From assembly GCA_024449915.1 (NCBI GenBank), contig JAMZAV010001057.1, positions 62,001 through 126,000 on the forward strand: a stretch of DNA of 64,000 nt. Direction: 5' to 3'. The notes beneath the pieces are model-generated. The model did not search any database. It was not told where the DNA came from and was given only the letters and a program-made list of their open reading frames with translations. Below are positions 24,095 to 36,800 of this stretch, piece after piece (position 1 is the first letter of the stretch; every line of letters starts with the position of its first letter). The DNA comes from Sweltsa coloradensis. Its lineage: Eukaryota; Arthropoda; Insecta; Plecoptera; Chloroperlidae. Position numbers and translations under genes: made by a program.

Positions 24095-24430
24095 CAGCGA
24101 TTCTGACCAAACGGGTGGGGCTACAACGTTCATATTTTACATGGACATTAAGGTAATAGTGATGAAGTTCCTTTTGAAAGAAAAAGTTAAAAAAGTTTGC
24201 TGGAAGGCTTCCAAATAAAGGTTTTAAAATAAGCCTTATACAGGCATACAATCAACAAGTAACTAGTTACTTGACAATAATCGCCTACATTGTTTTCAAA
24301 AAGCAAGTCTTTGGACCACTACATTTTTTCATTCAATTGTTAATTGGTAATACCATAGCAATTAAATCGACTTTGATAAAATTATTATATTTTAACAAAT
24401 GCAATGGAACTTGAAAAAGTAATGGAGTCC
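24095..24430 (+). mobile_element. Internal fragment of HINE-like family 1A, second copy
   Basis: Begins 'GATTCTGACCAAACGGGTGG' and parallels 23311-23670 through 'CATTAAGGTAATAGTGATG' and 'AAGTTTGCTGGAAGGCTTCC'. No termini. Confidence 0.55.
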
Positions 24431-24815
24431 CACACATAACAAAAACTTGTAAAAAATACAGCCAAACCTTACCACTCAAAAAATGACCTAAAATGCCAAG
24501 CTCATTACCTTTCAATTTGCCAGCTTAATTCATAACGTACAGTTTCCAACAATCCTTGAAAGCTTGTAAATAATTTTTGCATGACCATTTTACGTTTAAA
24601 CTATTAACAAAGAATTTGGATGACTATTACGTTTAAATTAATAGTTGCAAATTCTATTTTGACAAGCTTTTCAAGGATGTTGTTACGGGACACTGTACGT
24701 TTATGAATAAAAATGCGCAAATGTGGAAGGGTATAGATGAGCTTGGCACTTTTTTAGATCTCACTTCTTTTGAGTGTGAAAAGGTTTGGCTGTATTTTTA
24801 CAAGTTTTTGTTAGT
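24431..24815. mobile_element. Long-palindrome element, copy 2
   Basis: Arms start CACACATAACAAAAACTTGT and are more diverged than in copy 1. 'AGCCAAACCTTACC' and 'AACAATCCTTGAAAGCTTG' have inverted partners to 24810. The inner part differs, so only the arms define the family. Confidence 0.6.
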
Positions 24816-25490
24816 TTCTAGTTAATATAAACAATGTGTAAAACTACTATTGTATAATACTCTCGCATGTTAACTAACGCTATTTTAGATGAAATTACGA
24901 CCTCTAGTGTGCCCTCTTATCCATTTTTGTGCTGAAAAAGCTAAAAGCTACCGATTCATATTTCCTTTTTATTTTTATGATCTCGTATTAGCATTTGTGT
25001 TAGTGAATGGTTAAAACGGTCGTCGCCCCTAAAATCTTTTCTAAATTTGCCTTTTTTTGGTCGTTTTTGCCCCTAAAAGCTATAAGCTACCGATTCCTAT
25101 TTCGTATCTATTTTTATGTTCTTGTGATGGCATTAGCGTAAGCTTATTGTTAAATCGGTCTTCATTAAATCTTTTCTACATGTTGCCTGTTGTGGTCGTT
25201 TGTTTGGCCTCTAAAGGCTGAAAGATGACCGATTTGTATTTCATCTTTATTTTGTATGATCTCGTGTGAGCACTAGCGTTAGGGTTTAGTTTTGTATGTC
25301 TTCTCTAAGTCTTTTTACACTTTGCGTTTTTGACCGTTTTTGCTCCTCAAAGCTAAAAGCTACCGGTTTAGTTTTCCGGGTTGCCTTTTCTGTAATCAGC
25401 GGAAAATTACGAATTTTTTGAGCCCACTCTCAGCTTGTTCGGACGATTGAGCCCATCTTCTCGAAAATGGGGACGTATCTGATCGCCTAA

Positions 25491-26626
25491 TTAAAGTCAG
25501 TGACGTAGCAAGGTGTGAGCGATCTTAGGAGGGAGAGGGGATAGGAGGGGCTAATCCTCGCACGCTGGCAAGACAGATAAGCTGATAAGTAGTGAAAGAT
25601 AAGCGTGATGCAATCAGGTGTTTATTCGATAAACCTAACACCTTTACCTGGATAGCGAGCGCTGAAAATCTACTGTACTAATTAACTACCACGTTACGCC
25701 TTACGTCTTTACAGTATACTTACCATATGGGCGTAAGGTGAGGGGGGATGGTGGCAGCAAAGGGGACTTAGCCCACCATTAATTTACGTATTGTTGTTTC
25801 GTTTGTGTAAACTGGATTCATCGCTAACATTAAATGAAAATTGTGACCGTCCGCTGGCATTTTCGACCCAGATCCCGTACGTTGCAGAAAGGAAAGCTAC
25901 AATTTGTTGATTCACTTTGGCCTGTAGCGGATACTGGTGTAGTGCGCCCCCCCCCCCCCTGCCCCCTCCGAGTGTTTTTCAAAAACCATCTTTACACTCC
26001 CTTACCACAAACAAACACATGCCACAAGTTACAAAGACAGCTGTATCTGCTAATATTTTCAAATCGATGTACGATACCTTAAAAATGTACTTGCATGACA
26101 AATGACTGAAATGAGCAATATTCTTATTTTTAAATTTGGCACACACATTTCGCTCTTGAACAGTAAAACTGGTGTGTTGGTCGTATGCCTTATTGTTTCG
26201 AAGCAGGGATAGTCTCTAATAATATAATCAAATATACATAGGCCTATATATAATATAATAATATAATTCTGAATCCGTAGCGCGATCAATTAACATGCTT
26301 ATTCGAGATTCAAACGGGTGTGATTTTGAAACATCCGTAGTTTACATCAATTTGTCGATTATTTGATTGGAGTGTTTTGTAAATTATATTTGCTTTTATG
26401 TTTTTGATTGATAGCAAACTTAAGGTCTTAGTAGCAAGTCTGGGAAATTTTATATCAATCAATAACTATGTATGTAATACAGGCCTATGCACAAAATGTC
26501 TCTAATCATTTTTACGAAATCGTTGAATCGATCAAATCCCAAAAATGTATTTTTACCATTCAATCAAAAGTTGACTTTAATCATTTCTTAGCACGCACAA
26601 TTTTTATCAACAGTGACACTTTATAT
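25491..26626. other. Intergenic stretch, no gene seen
   Basis: Includes a short C run near 25946. Open frames are short and unrecognised. Confidence 0.4.
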
Positions 26627-27366
26627 TTGGATGAGCGTAGCGAAGATTCCATTCTACTACACTGGAGAAAAATATCCGGAATGTTTTTTTTTTTTTTTGT
26701 ATTTTTGTCTGTTTGTCCGCACGATTCCGGCTAAACCGATACTCCGATTGAGATGAAATTTTATGGAGGCCTTCGAAATCTCTAAACTTAGAACTGCCAC
26801 GTTTTTGAGCGCAATCGGAAAATTATTTCTCATGAAAATCGCAATTTTACGATTTTTTCGATTTAAAAAAAAATTCTTTGACTTATAACACCTACATGCT
26901 TTATCCGATTTTAATGATTTTTGCACAGAACCTTTATTTTATGAATTAAAATATTCTTGTGAAATTTGAGCGCAATTGAAAAAATATTTATCATAAAAAT
27001 CGAAATTTTACGGGTTTTTTCTTTTTTTAAACAATTCTTTGACTTATAACACCTACATGCTTTATCCGATTGTAATGATTTTTTCGCAGAACCTTAATTT
27101 TATGAATTAATATATTAGTGTTAAATTTGAGCGCAATCGAGAAATTATTTCTTATAAAAATCGCAATTTTACGATTTTTTTTTTAACAATTACGATTAAT
27201 AAATTAAAAAATTAAAGTTAATTTTTTATTTAATTTAATTTAAAAAAAATTTCAACTAAGTAATGATTTTTCCACAGAACAACAGAAAATTCGCATAACA
27301 CATGGCAGCTCAATGCACCAATTACGCTCATCCAACAACGCGGCGGGACTTAAGCGTTTTCCTAGT
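26627..27366 (+). mobile_element. HINE-like family 1, subfamily B, full-length copy
   Basis: Nearly collinear with 9272-10035: the same start, about three internal ~125-bp units, the 'ACACATGGCAGCTCAATGCACC' block split over the 3' part, and the same end AACGCGGCGGGACTTAAGCG..CCTAGT. Less diverged than most copies. Confidence 0.75.
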
Positions 27367-27484
27367 CAGAATGAATCAATAAGCTCGTTTAATGTGGCAT
27401 GAAAACTTCAAAACAAATACAGAAGATGTAATGCTAATCTGCCATTGACATTACAAAATGAATTACTTTTCAAAAATGGTTTTA

Positions 27485-28250
27485 TTGGATGAGCGAAGCG
27501 AAGACTTCAATTTCACCGACCCCCCAAAAAATTTAGCTCGGTTGTTTTTTTTTTTTTTTTTTTTTTCCGTCTGTTTGTTCGCTCTCTACCGGGCAAACGG
27601 CATATGCGATCTTGATGAAAATTTGACACGACCTTCGTTTTCTCTGAACTTAGACTTGCCACGTTTTTGGGTACAATCGAAGAAATATTTCTCATGAATA
27701 TCGTACTTTTACGATTTTTTTCGATTTTTAGTGCGATATTTTCGTGCCATTTGGGCCAATTCTGACCATACGGGTGGGGCTACAACGTTCATATTTCACA
27801 TGGACATTAAGGTAATGGTGATGTATTGCTTTCTGAAAGAAAAAGTTGAAAAAGTTAGCCAGAATCGAGAGAAATAAAGCTTTTAATATACGTTTTTTGA
27901 CTTTTTGTGCGATATTTTCGTGCCATTTGGGCCAATTTTGACCAAACGGGTGGGGCTACAACGTTCATATTATACATGGACATTAAGGTTATGGTGATGT
28001 AGTACCTTTTGAAAGAAAATGTTGAAAAAGTTAGCCAGAATCTATAGAAATATAGCTTTTAATGTAAGATTTTTACGTTAAATAATAACAAATTAAACAG
28101 AAACAATAAAAAACTTGACAACAGTCACCTACAAGCGTTCGGCAGAAAAAACAAAGCACTTGCAAAAGTAAAGATATCCAATACCCCACGCAAACTAAAA
28201 ACTTTAAAAAAGCTCATCCATCAACGCGGCGGGACTTAGCGTTTTCCTAT
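27485..28250 (+). mobile_element. HINE-like family 1, subfamily A, with internal duplication
   Basis: Starts TTGGATGAGCGAAGCGAAG. A ~180-bp segment ('GTGCGATATTTTCGTGCCAT..GTTAGCCAGAATC') is present twice in tandem (about 27725-27895 and 27900-28070). The end matches subfamily B (AACGCGGCGGGACTTAGCG) but reads CCTAT instead of CCTAG. This exchange of 3' ends between subfamilies suggests recombination or template switching. Confidence 0.65.
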
Positions 28251-28527
28251 TTTCCCCCGTAAATTTTCGTTTGGAGTTTGGATGTTTCGATAGTAATTTT
28301 CTCATTGATTGGAATTCAAGTGATTGATGGTCTAAAGAATGTTTATCAGAAGCATGTCAGCTTCCGTAGGAGTAGTGCACGTGTTGTAGGGGACCTACTG
28401 TAGGGTACACGAGCTAGTGACAGTGTCAGGCTAGAGAGCTAGGTGATAACCCGGACCCGCCCACTAATACCTAGCTCTGCGAGTCTGCATGCACATTCAT
28501 GTACGTGTGACACTATCAGTCAGTAGC
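28251..28527. other. Upstream of the candidate first exon
   Basis: More balanced in composition than its surroundings. About 30 bp around 28350-28380 ('GCTTCCGTAGGAGTAGTGCAC') is repeated with few changes at 28528-28555, inside the candidate exon. Two TCAGT initiator-like motifs lie at 28516-28524. Confidence 0.3.
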
Positions 28528-28597
28528 ATGGCAGCTTCCGCAGGAGTAGTGCACTGGTTATTTCAACTCCACGGGAAAGGCCAGGAATATCTAACAG
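28528..28597 (+). CDS. Possible first coding exon, unrecognised product
   Basis: An ATG opens MAASAGVVHWLFQLHGKGQE and about three more residues, ending at a donor-like CAG/GTATGA at 28597. No matching downstream exon was found within the window. A diverged duplicate 171 bp upstream hits a stop after about ten codons. Low confidence: the frame is short, and the case rests on composition, a start, initiator-like motifs and a donor. Confidence 0.2.
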
Positions 28598-30572
28598 GTA
28601 TGATGCTCGGTTGTCATTATGACTTTTTAATACAAAGTTTCGATCGAAAATATATTTAGAAAACAATTTTCACAGACGAAATCGTGTATATTCGCTCAGT
28701 AGATAGAATTTTGACAGTATTTTGACCGTCGTGTGTGTGTGTGTGGGAGGAACTAGGTGGAGAAATTCCAGGACTTCAGAGAAGGGGTGACTTAGGTTCT
28801 GTTCGGAGTTGTTGCTTGTTACGGGACGTATATGTGTGTATTAGGCCTGTAATAGATAGAGATGGAGACGCCACACTTGGAATCTTGTGTAACATCCAGC
28901 AACCGCACATTACATTCTTTCGTCTTGTGAGAAAGTGACTTGATAATAATGTAACTTATTTTAAGTACGAACTAAGATGAAATAGGAACTGGCACATTGT
29001 ACGGTGTAACCGTGTAAGTAATGTGCCTCGGAACATTTTTGAAACGTGTTCAAGTTCAAAAATAATGTAGTTCCGTACTTGGGCAAGCATGTTACCGTAT
29101 GGGGTGTTTTAGCGTTGGTAGGGCCAATAAACAGTGACTTTTTATAAAAGTTTCCCCTCCCCTTTCGGCTAGACTAGAGTTCAAGCAAAGGGTTCTTTGA
29201 TGGTTCCTTGCTAGAGCGATGAACAATTATATGTTTACTAAGCTCATCATTTGGTAAGATTTTCTATTTATAATTAAACTTTATGATGACCAAACGGTTG
29301 GCGCGCCCTTAAACCAAATTAAATGTTGATAACTCTTTTTCTTCTTCTTGACGACGTCCGTCCATATATTTTTCGAAATAATGTCAGTTAAACTTACAAA
29401 AGTAAATACAATCTTGTAGTTAGACTGTACCTTGCGAAAGCATTACCGTGCCAATATTATTTAGTCGCAATGCGGAATATTCATTCTCATGCAGTGAACA
29501 CAACCGAAAGTAAAATAATTTTGTTAGCAAATCCAAAGTGCCTGTCTGCTACAACATCACTTTCATTCGACTTGGATTTGCTTGGCGCCAATTTAGCAGT
29601 CTTATATAAATTATGTATCGCCCTCTACCCGATATTTTAAAAGTCAAGGAAGATGACTAAAAATGTTTGCTAAATGAAAGAGGGTCTTGAATAACCATTT
29701 TTTTTTTTTTTGGGGGGGGGAGAGTGTACGTTCCTGTCAGCCATTATATGCACATTTTGGGACAAAAGTGTAAACACTGAGCTAGATGCTAAACTTAGCT
29801 CTTCGAACGACGATTTTTATGTATTGTTTCGACACACCATTGCCATCCACTCTCATAATGAAAAACAATTTTATGAAATAACGTTTGCTGTAAAAAAAAA
29901 TAAATCGGTCCGCCAGTACAAAACTCTTATTTTGTACCATCTGACAAAACAAATCGTGGATGTACCCCCCCCCCCCCCCCCCCGTGGTTGTGGGGGGTGG
30001 CAGGGCCGTTGCTTTGCCCGCCTCCCGAAGCCTGCCCGAGATTGATACGGGTAGTGTCACTTGTGGTCACGTATTATATTTATAATTGTGCAATGTCGAC
30101 GAGGTCCGCGATATTATTATGCGTGTGTCGTACGATCCGATGGACGCAATAACAACAAATGGCTGAAATGAATACGTGTAATAAATATGATGCAAAAACT
30201 ATAATCTATCTGGAATGCGTGAGTTTGATATGAGCGAATTATCTGCCCCCAAGTAGGTTGACAACAAGTTAATGCATTTTACTTTTCTGTTTCAAATCAA
30301 TGCTTCAGTTGAATTCCATTCCTACGATTACCGGCTTACAATACACGCAAGTCAAGTACAACAGAGGTAATATTGTTAAAAAACGACGCCTGGGCAATAT
30401 TTAAATTTGCTAAGCTGTCTTGATACATAATAATATTATAACTCTTGATTTGACACTTCACATAATTATTAATAACCTAAGAATGACACGATATTACTTT
30501 AAATACAGAAATTAGAATATTTTCAAATGCGGTTTCTATGTGGGTAAGTGATATTAAATAAGTTAATAAAAA
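28598..30572. other. Intergenic or intronic stretch, no gene seen
   Basis: A T/G run lies at about 29699-29720 and a 19-base C run at 29965-29983. No repeat family recognised and no convincing exon. Confidence 0.4.
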
Positions 30573-30755
30573 CACAAACACACGAACAATAACCACGGTC
30601 AGAAATAAAAAACATTTACCAAAAGTGCGTAAAGTTTCGGAAACTCAGTTTCCATTTTCCTTGCGTCTGAGGATAGAAGCGGAGCTTCCGAAAATTTACG
30701 CTCTTTTGGTAAGTGTTATTTATTTCTGACCGTGGTTATTGTTCGTGTGTTTGTG
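30573..30755. mobile_element. Palindromic MITE (~183 bp)
   Basis: CACAAACACACGAACAATAA continuing through CCACGGTCAGAAATAAA is repeated inverted at the right end, and inner parts (TTACCAAAAG.GCGTAAA, CGGAA) also pair, so most of the element folds back. No frame. Superfamily not determined. Confidence 0.75.
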
Positions 30756-32716
30756 CTTTCATTGAGAACCTCCCGGTCTAAGAGTCTTGGTTTTAATTAT
30801 TAAATAAGTTTATTATTAAAATCTTCTTCACAATAATTGTCTTATCATTCGCACACCTATTATATTCTTTGGCAGTGAATACAAAAATATGATTTTGGAA
30901 ATATCAGTGTATTATTAAATTTATTTCCTCGGGTACAATTTTATGGAAAAACTCAACCCATGCTGTTCAAGCACAGTTTTCAATTTTCCACTCTGATATA
31001 TTAGTGATCGAGCAATGCCACAGTATTGGTGTATTCACCGTTTCTGTTTTTATTACACGCTATCGTCACAGTATAGCGAGTCTGTATTAATACTAATTGC
31101 AATGTAATCTGCTTGTGACAGGCTTGAATTATTGATTTCTTCGTACGTGACTTGGAGTATTAGGTGAAATTGTTTGGTAGCATCTCGAGTTTGGTGATAG
31201 TCGGCTGCTGCTATCACACTGATAAGCTAATAATACCTCGAGTGTTGGTGCTAATAATCACGAGCACCTGTGACATGCGTGTCGACATCATCGCAGAGAA
31301 CGTGCGGCGATTACAAGTACAACCACATGCAATGTTGTTTCTATGCTTTTCGACAGTCTTAATGTAAATAATGTTTTGTTTAATGTGTATGGACATTATA
31401 CAACCCTACAAGACAGCTAGTTAATACACCTTGAAGCGGCCCACGTAGACGCTCTAGTTGGTATTCCTTAGCAAATATTGGCAAGTTTCACGGGTGATTG
31501 ACAGATTATATATTGTAGATAAAATAAATAATAATAATTGTAGAATAAACTAAAATGAATAAGAAGTAATTGGTTTGTGATTGTGTGATAGATCTTGTGA
31601 GGATGAAAATATAATTGTCTTGCCAGATCGGATCAGCGGGTTGCTATTCCAATACAATGAACTTTTAACTTAGAAATAGTATTTCGTCCGTTCAAATGTT
31701 CGCTCAAAGTTCGAACTATGGATGAAATTAAAAGATTGCATGATTGTGTACTTTTCTAAATTTTAACTCCTTGATATACAACAAAAACAAGTCAAGAATT
31801 TTATGAATTTCTTTCTTTCGAAGGTACCCCATTAATAGATGTGAGATTTTTTACTATCCAAATTCTATAATTGGTTGTAAACTTTCAAATAACTTAAAAA
31901 GACTTTTGAGTAACTTGTAAGCTTCTCTTATTTGGAGGAACGGGAATGTGACTTCATTCTCCTCTATACAATGTATAAAGTATTGTTTATTTCGGGGCAC
32001 TTCTGTGTGTTCACTGAGTATAGTAGATTCTAAACTCAGTGGTATTATAGTTTAATGCAGTTTACCGGACGGCCGGTGTAGGGGTACGGACATGCCCAAA
32101 CTTATTCACCAGAAACTTGAAATCATTACTGGTTCCTACGCCGACCGAGTTTTAACATTCATGATCGAACTTATAAATTCGAAGAATTGAGTAGGTATCA
32201 ATTAAGTCTTTTATTCCTCAACATAAGTCTCAGGCATAGATATCATAGAATAACCTAAAGTTCCAACTTCCAGGTATTGTACGATCATTTTGTTTACATG
32301 ATATCGTCGCTTAGCACAGTTTTATCTTTATTAGTCTTATCAATCCAGAGCCATGAAGGTAAAAAGTGATTACAGGCCCACACTTACAAATTCGTTATAC
32401 GTAATCAAAATACGTCATGCATTTTAAAGGTTATTCGAACGTACACCGATAGAGCTGGCTCATTGTTAATACGCAAACGAGACTCAATTTACAATAACAC
32501 GTGTTCGATTCCCGCCACAGCCAAGTCCACTGCAAACTTTCACAGACACAATAGGTTCTTTCGTTCGCTTCAGTGTAAAACTCCCTAGCATCTGGGTGCC
32601 TTTAGCGGGGGCTTGACGCGCAATAGTGATCAGTATATTAAATGTTTGAAACATTTTAAACAAGATCTTACACTTTTTATTGATGAATACGAACTTAGCT
32701 TGTTACTATTGTTTTT
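30756..32716. other. Intergenic stretch, no gene seen
   Basis: AT-rich. A tRNA-like B box (GTTCGATTCCCGCC) near 32506 has no clear A box at the right distance. No repeats from other parts of the window. Confidence 0.4.
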
Positions 32717-33804
32717 TAGATGAGCGAAGCGAAGACTTCAATTTCACTGACCCCTCAAAAAAAATCTACAATTTTTGTTTGTTTTTTGTTTGTATTTTTG
32801 ACTGTTTGTTCGCTCACTACCGGGCAAATGGCATATGCGATCTTGATGAAAATTAGAGGGGACCTTCAAAATTTCTGAACTTAGACCTGCTACGTTTTTT
32901 GGTACAATCGAAGAAATATTTGTCATGAATATCGTACTTTTACGATTTTTTTCGATTTTTAGTGCGATATTTTCGTGCCATTTGGGCCGATTCTGACCAA
33001 ACGGGTGGGGCTACAACGTTCATATTTTACATGGACATTAACTCATTCAGACCACGTGTCCATTATAATGGACATAACAATTTTGATTTTTTTAAAATTA
33101 GACTTAAAGTTTTTTCAATTTGGCCAACAAAAAATTCAAAAAAATTGGGGAATTCAAATTCAATTTTTTTTACCTCATTGCGATAAGACAAATAGTACTG
33201 TTTTTAGAGAAGATTGAAAATTTAAATGTGTAAAAACGGCTAAAAAAAAGTTTTTTTGGTTTTTCCCGGAAATTTATAATATTACTAGTATTGCCAGTAT
33301 TTGAGATACAGAAAATCCAAAATATGCAAAAAAATTCCGAAAAAAAATCTAGTTTTAGAAATGCACTTAAAATTTACATTTCAACATCAAACGTTGCTTT
33401 TATTCGAAATCCAAAATTTCCCATAATTCCTTAAATATAACAATGAAAAATATAAAAAAATACTAAAAATATCAGAAAAAATCACGGAATGTTAATTTTT
33501 AGCTTAAAATATCCTAATTTGTGCCAATTTAAATATGGTCTGAATGAGTTAAGGTTATGGTGATGTAGTACCTTTTGAAAGAAAAAGTTGAAAAAGTTAG
33601 CTAGAATCCATAGAAATAAAGGTTTTGATATGAGTTTTTTAAGGTGTACAATAACAATCAAGTAACAATAGAAACTTGACAACAATCACCTACAATAGTT
33701 CAAAAAGCACTTGCAAAAGTAAATATATCCCACGCAAACTAAAAACTTACAAAAAAGCTTATCCATTAACCCGACTAAAAAAAGCGTTCGCAGAGCGGCC
33801 TAGT
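32717..33804 (+). mobile_element. HINE-like family 1, subfamily A, interrupted by a TTAA MITE
   Basis: Starts TTAGATGAGCGAAGCGAAG (one change from the usual start) and ends GCGTTCGCAGAGCGGCCTAGT. Its 'ATGGACATTAAGGTTATGG' block is split at TTAA by the element at 33042-33548; other copies show the block uninterrupted. The HINE-like copy is therefore older than the MITE insertion. Confidence 0.75.
33042..33548. mobile_element. TTAA-inserting MITE (piggyBac-type target), 507 bp
   Basis: Perfect 13-bp terminal inverted repeats CTCATTCAGACCA / TGGTCTGAATGAG are flanked on both sides by TTAA (33038-33041 and 33549-33552), while undisturbed copies of the host repeat have a single TTAA. A perfect 16-base palindrome GTCCATTATAATGGAC sits at 33058-33073. 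TTAA duplication is the hallmark of piggyBac-type transposases (known); the terminal bases are not the typical CCC, so the assignment is inferred. No coding capacity. Confidence 0.75.
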
Positions 33805-36800
33805 TTAATCAATTTGATAGAATAGAATTATGGATAAAGGCTTGTAGAATCCTATGTGCTATTTGAAATTCAAGTGGGCATCTCACAAGCAAGAAATAAA
33901 ATAGGACATTGTTTCAGATTTAATCTCGAACAGAATGTATACACTGCTTACAAATTCAGGCCCTATACATACTTGCATACCCTATACATACAACACTGCC
34001 TGATATTAACACGCGGATTTGCGAATTTCCCCCCATAAATTTCCATGACATGGTTAGTGAGCCGTGAAAACATTGTTTTACGGTTTCTGTGATGTTTACC
34101 CACTGTGGGATTATGAAACTGAGTCACGTGCGCCGTGAAACCGACACACTGGAATCTGCCAGCATAGAGGTGCCTTCAGTTAGCCGCGCTTCCGCCGGAA
34201 GACGGGACAATTCACAATGACGTGAAATAAACGGAAGTAGACCTACACCTATAGCCCAGGCACGCGAATCCACTGCCAGGGTCTACTATAGCGAGGGCAT
34301 TTAGCAGACGATTACTAGTTACTACAAAATGTGATAAGAATTTGTTCTTTGGTGGACGAAAGGAAATTTTCCACTCTTCCAGATAAAAATCATCATACAA
34401 AAATCTGACGGTAACTTTGGGCCCCAGGAATGTTCACAGGGGAGAAAATAAAGTACTTTGCGGATTAGCAGAAGAATCGTGCGAAACGAGACATTTTCCA
34501 CTTTTAGAAAAACATATTTTGAAAATATCGGACCGTGTAACCCAACTCAGGGGGTCTATATTTACCAATTGTAACGACAGTCGATCGACTTTTGTCACTT
34601 TTTGCAAATAAAATAAAAGTGGGAAAAAGTCTTAAATTATTAGCATTTTAGCATGGCACAAAATTGTATATAATTTTGCCTTTGGTGGGAATAACTCAGG
34701 AAATTTCGAGAGCGTTCATAAAAAGGTCCCCCAAAAATTATATGAAGGTAACTTTGGTCCTGTCGTAACATACAAATCCCCTGGAGCACACATGAGGAGG
34801 GTATTGAACCAGAACAGATATGTTTAAAGCCAGCCATTGTGGAAGAAGGATACACAAATATAAGCTTATCCGGAACGTATCTCTTTTGGTGTAGTACCGG
34901 GTTATATAAAACATTTACCATTAGAGTGAAGCCGTCCGCCTGACCCGCAGCCTCGCCAAAAACATCATTATCATTATCATAGTTGTTGAAGGGAAATATT
35001 ATTATTATTAGGTCTCTATTTGCAACGGATAATGTAATCCACTAGTGCAAATTTAATAGAGAAGGGAGGAAGGGAAACCCGGTACCGGCACGTAGCCTAC
35101 TCATCTCGAAAAGTACCAAGGGTACTAACGGGTTTAATTCCCATCCGAAAGGACGGTGTAACCTTGACAGTCATATAGGTTCCTCCACTAACCCGGACCG
35201 CCGAGCAGACGTCGAGGAGAAGAAGCCGTTACACTAGCTCTCGAACTCTCATTTGCTCTAACCAGCGGTATACGTGTGCTCTGCCAATCGGTTTATAACG
35301 CGTGAGAAGTGAAACTTGCACTGGCAGCTGTCGTACAGGAAAGATATGCATAGGGATTCTTTACTCTCTACTATTTCTTATTATTGCACTGTCTTCTGAA
35401 ATGAGGATGAAAAGTATTGCCAGCGATCGATACAAGTGCTGTGGTAGCTGTTCCACGATCTACAAACTATTGCGGTGTTTTGGATGATTATATATGCCCT
35501 CTCTATGATAAGATAGGGTATTACCGTATTAGGGTTAGGGTACAGTATCATTCCTATTTCAAATGCCGATCAGTGCTGACAGGGTTGGGGTGGTCCTCTT
35601 TAAAGTTTAAATAATTTAAAATCTCCCACCACAGATAACAGAGTACACTACGTGGGTAGTGTGCTCTATTATCTGTGCTCCCACTGAAGAACAGTTCGGT
35701 GTATCGGTGATTGCATGGGTAGACTCTAAATACGAATGTATTTTATTTAGTCTGTATATGATTGTGATGCGGTAACTTTGACGCAGCCAGGCAAACGTCC
35801 ATAAATAATTGCATAACGTCCACTATACTGATGATCTAAAATATTTTCGAGGACAGATAATAATGTAAATTCAACTCTATTTTGTTGATCATAAAATATT
35901 TTATCTCGTTTACATCTCATATCCACTGCGGCTAAAACGAATAACTAACATAAAACACGCAGGGTGACAAACACATCCTAGTCGTCTATCATTATCATAC
36001 TCTACTGTGTATACGACCCTAATCAGTCCGCATCAAGGATGTGTTTTGTCCCAGCTGAATTAACAAAAACACATCCCTATATTCCAAGTTCATAGCCACA
36101 TTTAGAGATTGTGAATAGTTAATAAACTAGTCCACACGAATACATGATTCGAGGAATAAATCGATACGCTGGGCTATGGGAAATAGGAAATAGGTGTTAC
36201 GTCATTACAGTGGTCTACTTAGCACGGTTTTCTGACGGCAAAAAAAAAAATAAAGATACTGCGCATTTTACAAATGATCTACGTAAATGGGTACATGGTG
36301 CATATACATGGGTAAGCAAAGTCAGTTTTTCAATTCATCTCAACATAAGCTATACATAAGAAAAAAATTTCGTCAATGCTCAGTCATACTAGAATTAGAT
36401 GTTTGCCCTTATGTTAAAATAATATCCAACACTTGATACTTTCAATGTATAATTGAAATAAATCTGTACAATATTTTTGTTTGTTTGTTGTATTCATTTG
36501 CAACACTTCTACGTACCACAATAGCAAATACAAAAATAATACAGAATATAGAACAATACAAATATTATAACATGTAGATGCGAATGAAGTAGAACAAGAT
36601 TATGTACAAATTAGAACATAGGCCTACTCATAGCAAGTACAAGTTCCCATTACACTCAAAGAAAAATAACAATATTAAGTTTAGGTTATAAAAATGTTAC
36701 ACACACACTATTAGCATTAATACAGCGATGATCTTTACAAGTTATGTTGGTGATTATACTTAGCATGAAAATGCGATCTCTGATTATTTTAGTTGACTAC

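Larger units (their letters stand above)
21965..25490. mobile_element. Foldback-like element, 3.5 kb, non-coding
   Basis: The left end TTAGGC..ATCAGATACG and the right end CGTATCTGATCGCCTAA are inverted copies. Similarity runs about 130 bp inward (ACAAGC.GAGAGTGGGCTC, AATTTTTCC..TGATTAC, GGTAGCTTTTAG). Next to each arm lie tandem subrepeats: about three at 22090-22470 ('AATTGGCCAATAACG' type) and about four of roughly 135 bp at 24930-25370 ('AAAGCTACCGATT' type). Long inverted ends built on tandem subunits are known from Foldback/Galileo-type DNA transposons. No transposase remains; target duplication unclear. Confidence 0.6.
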
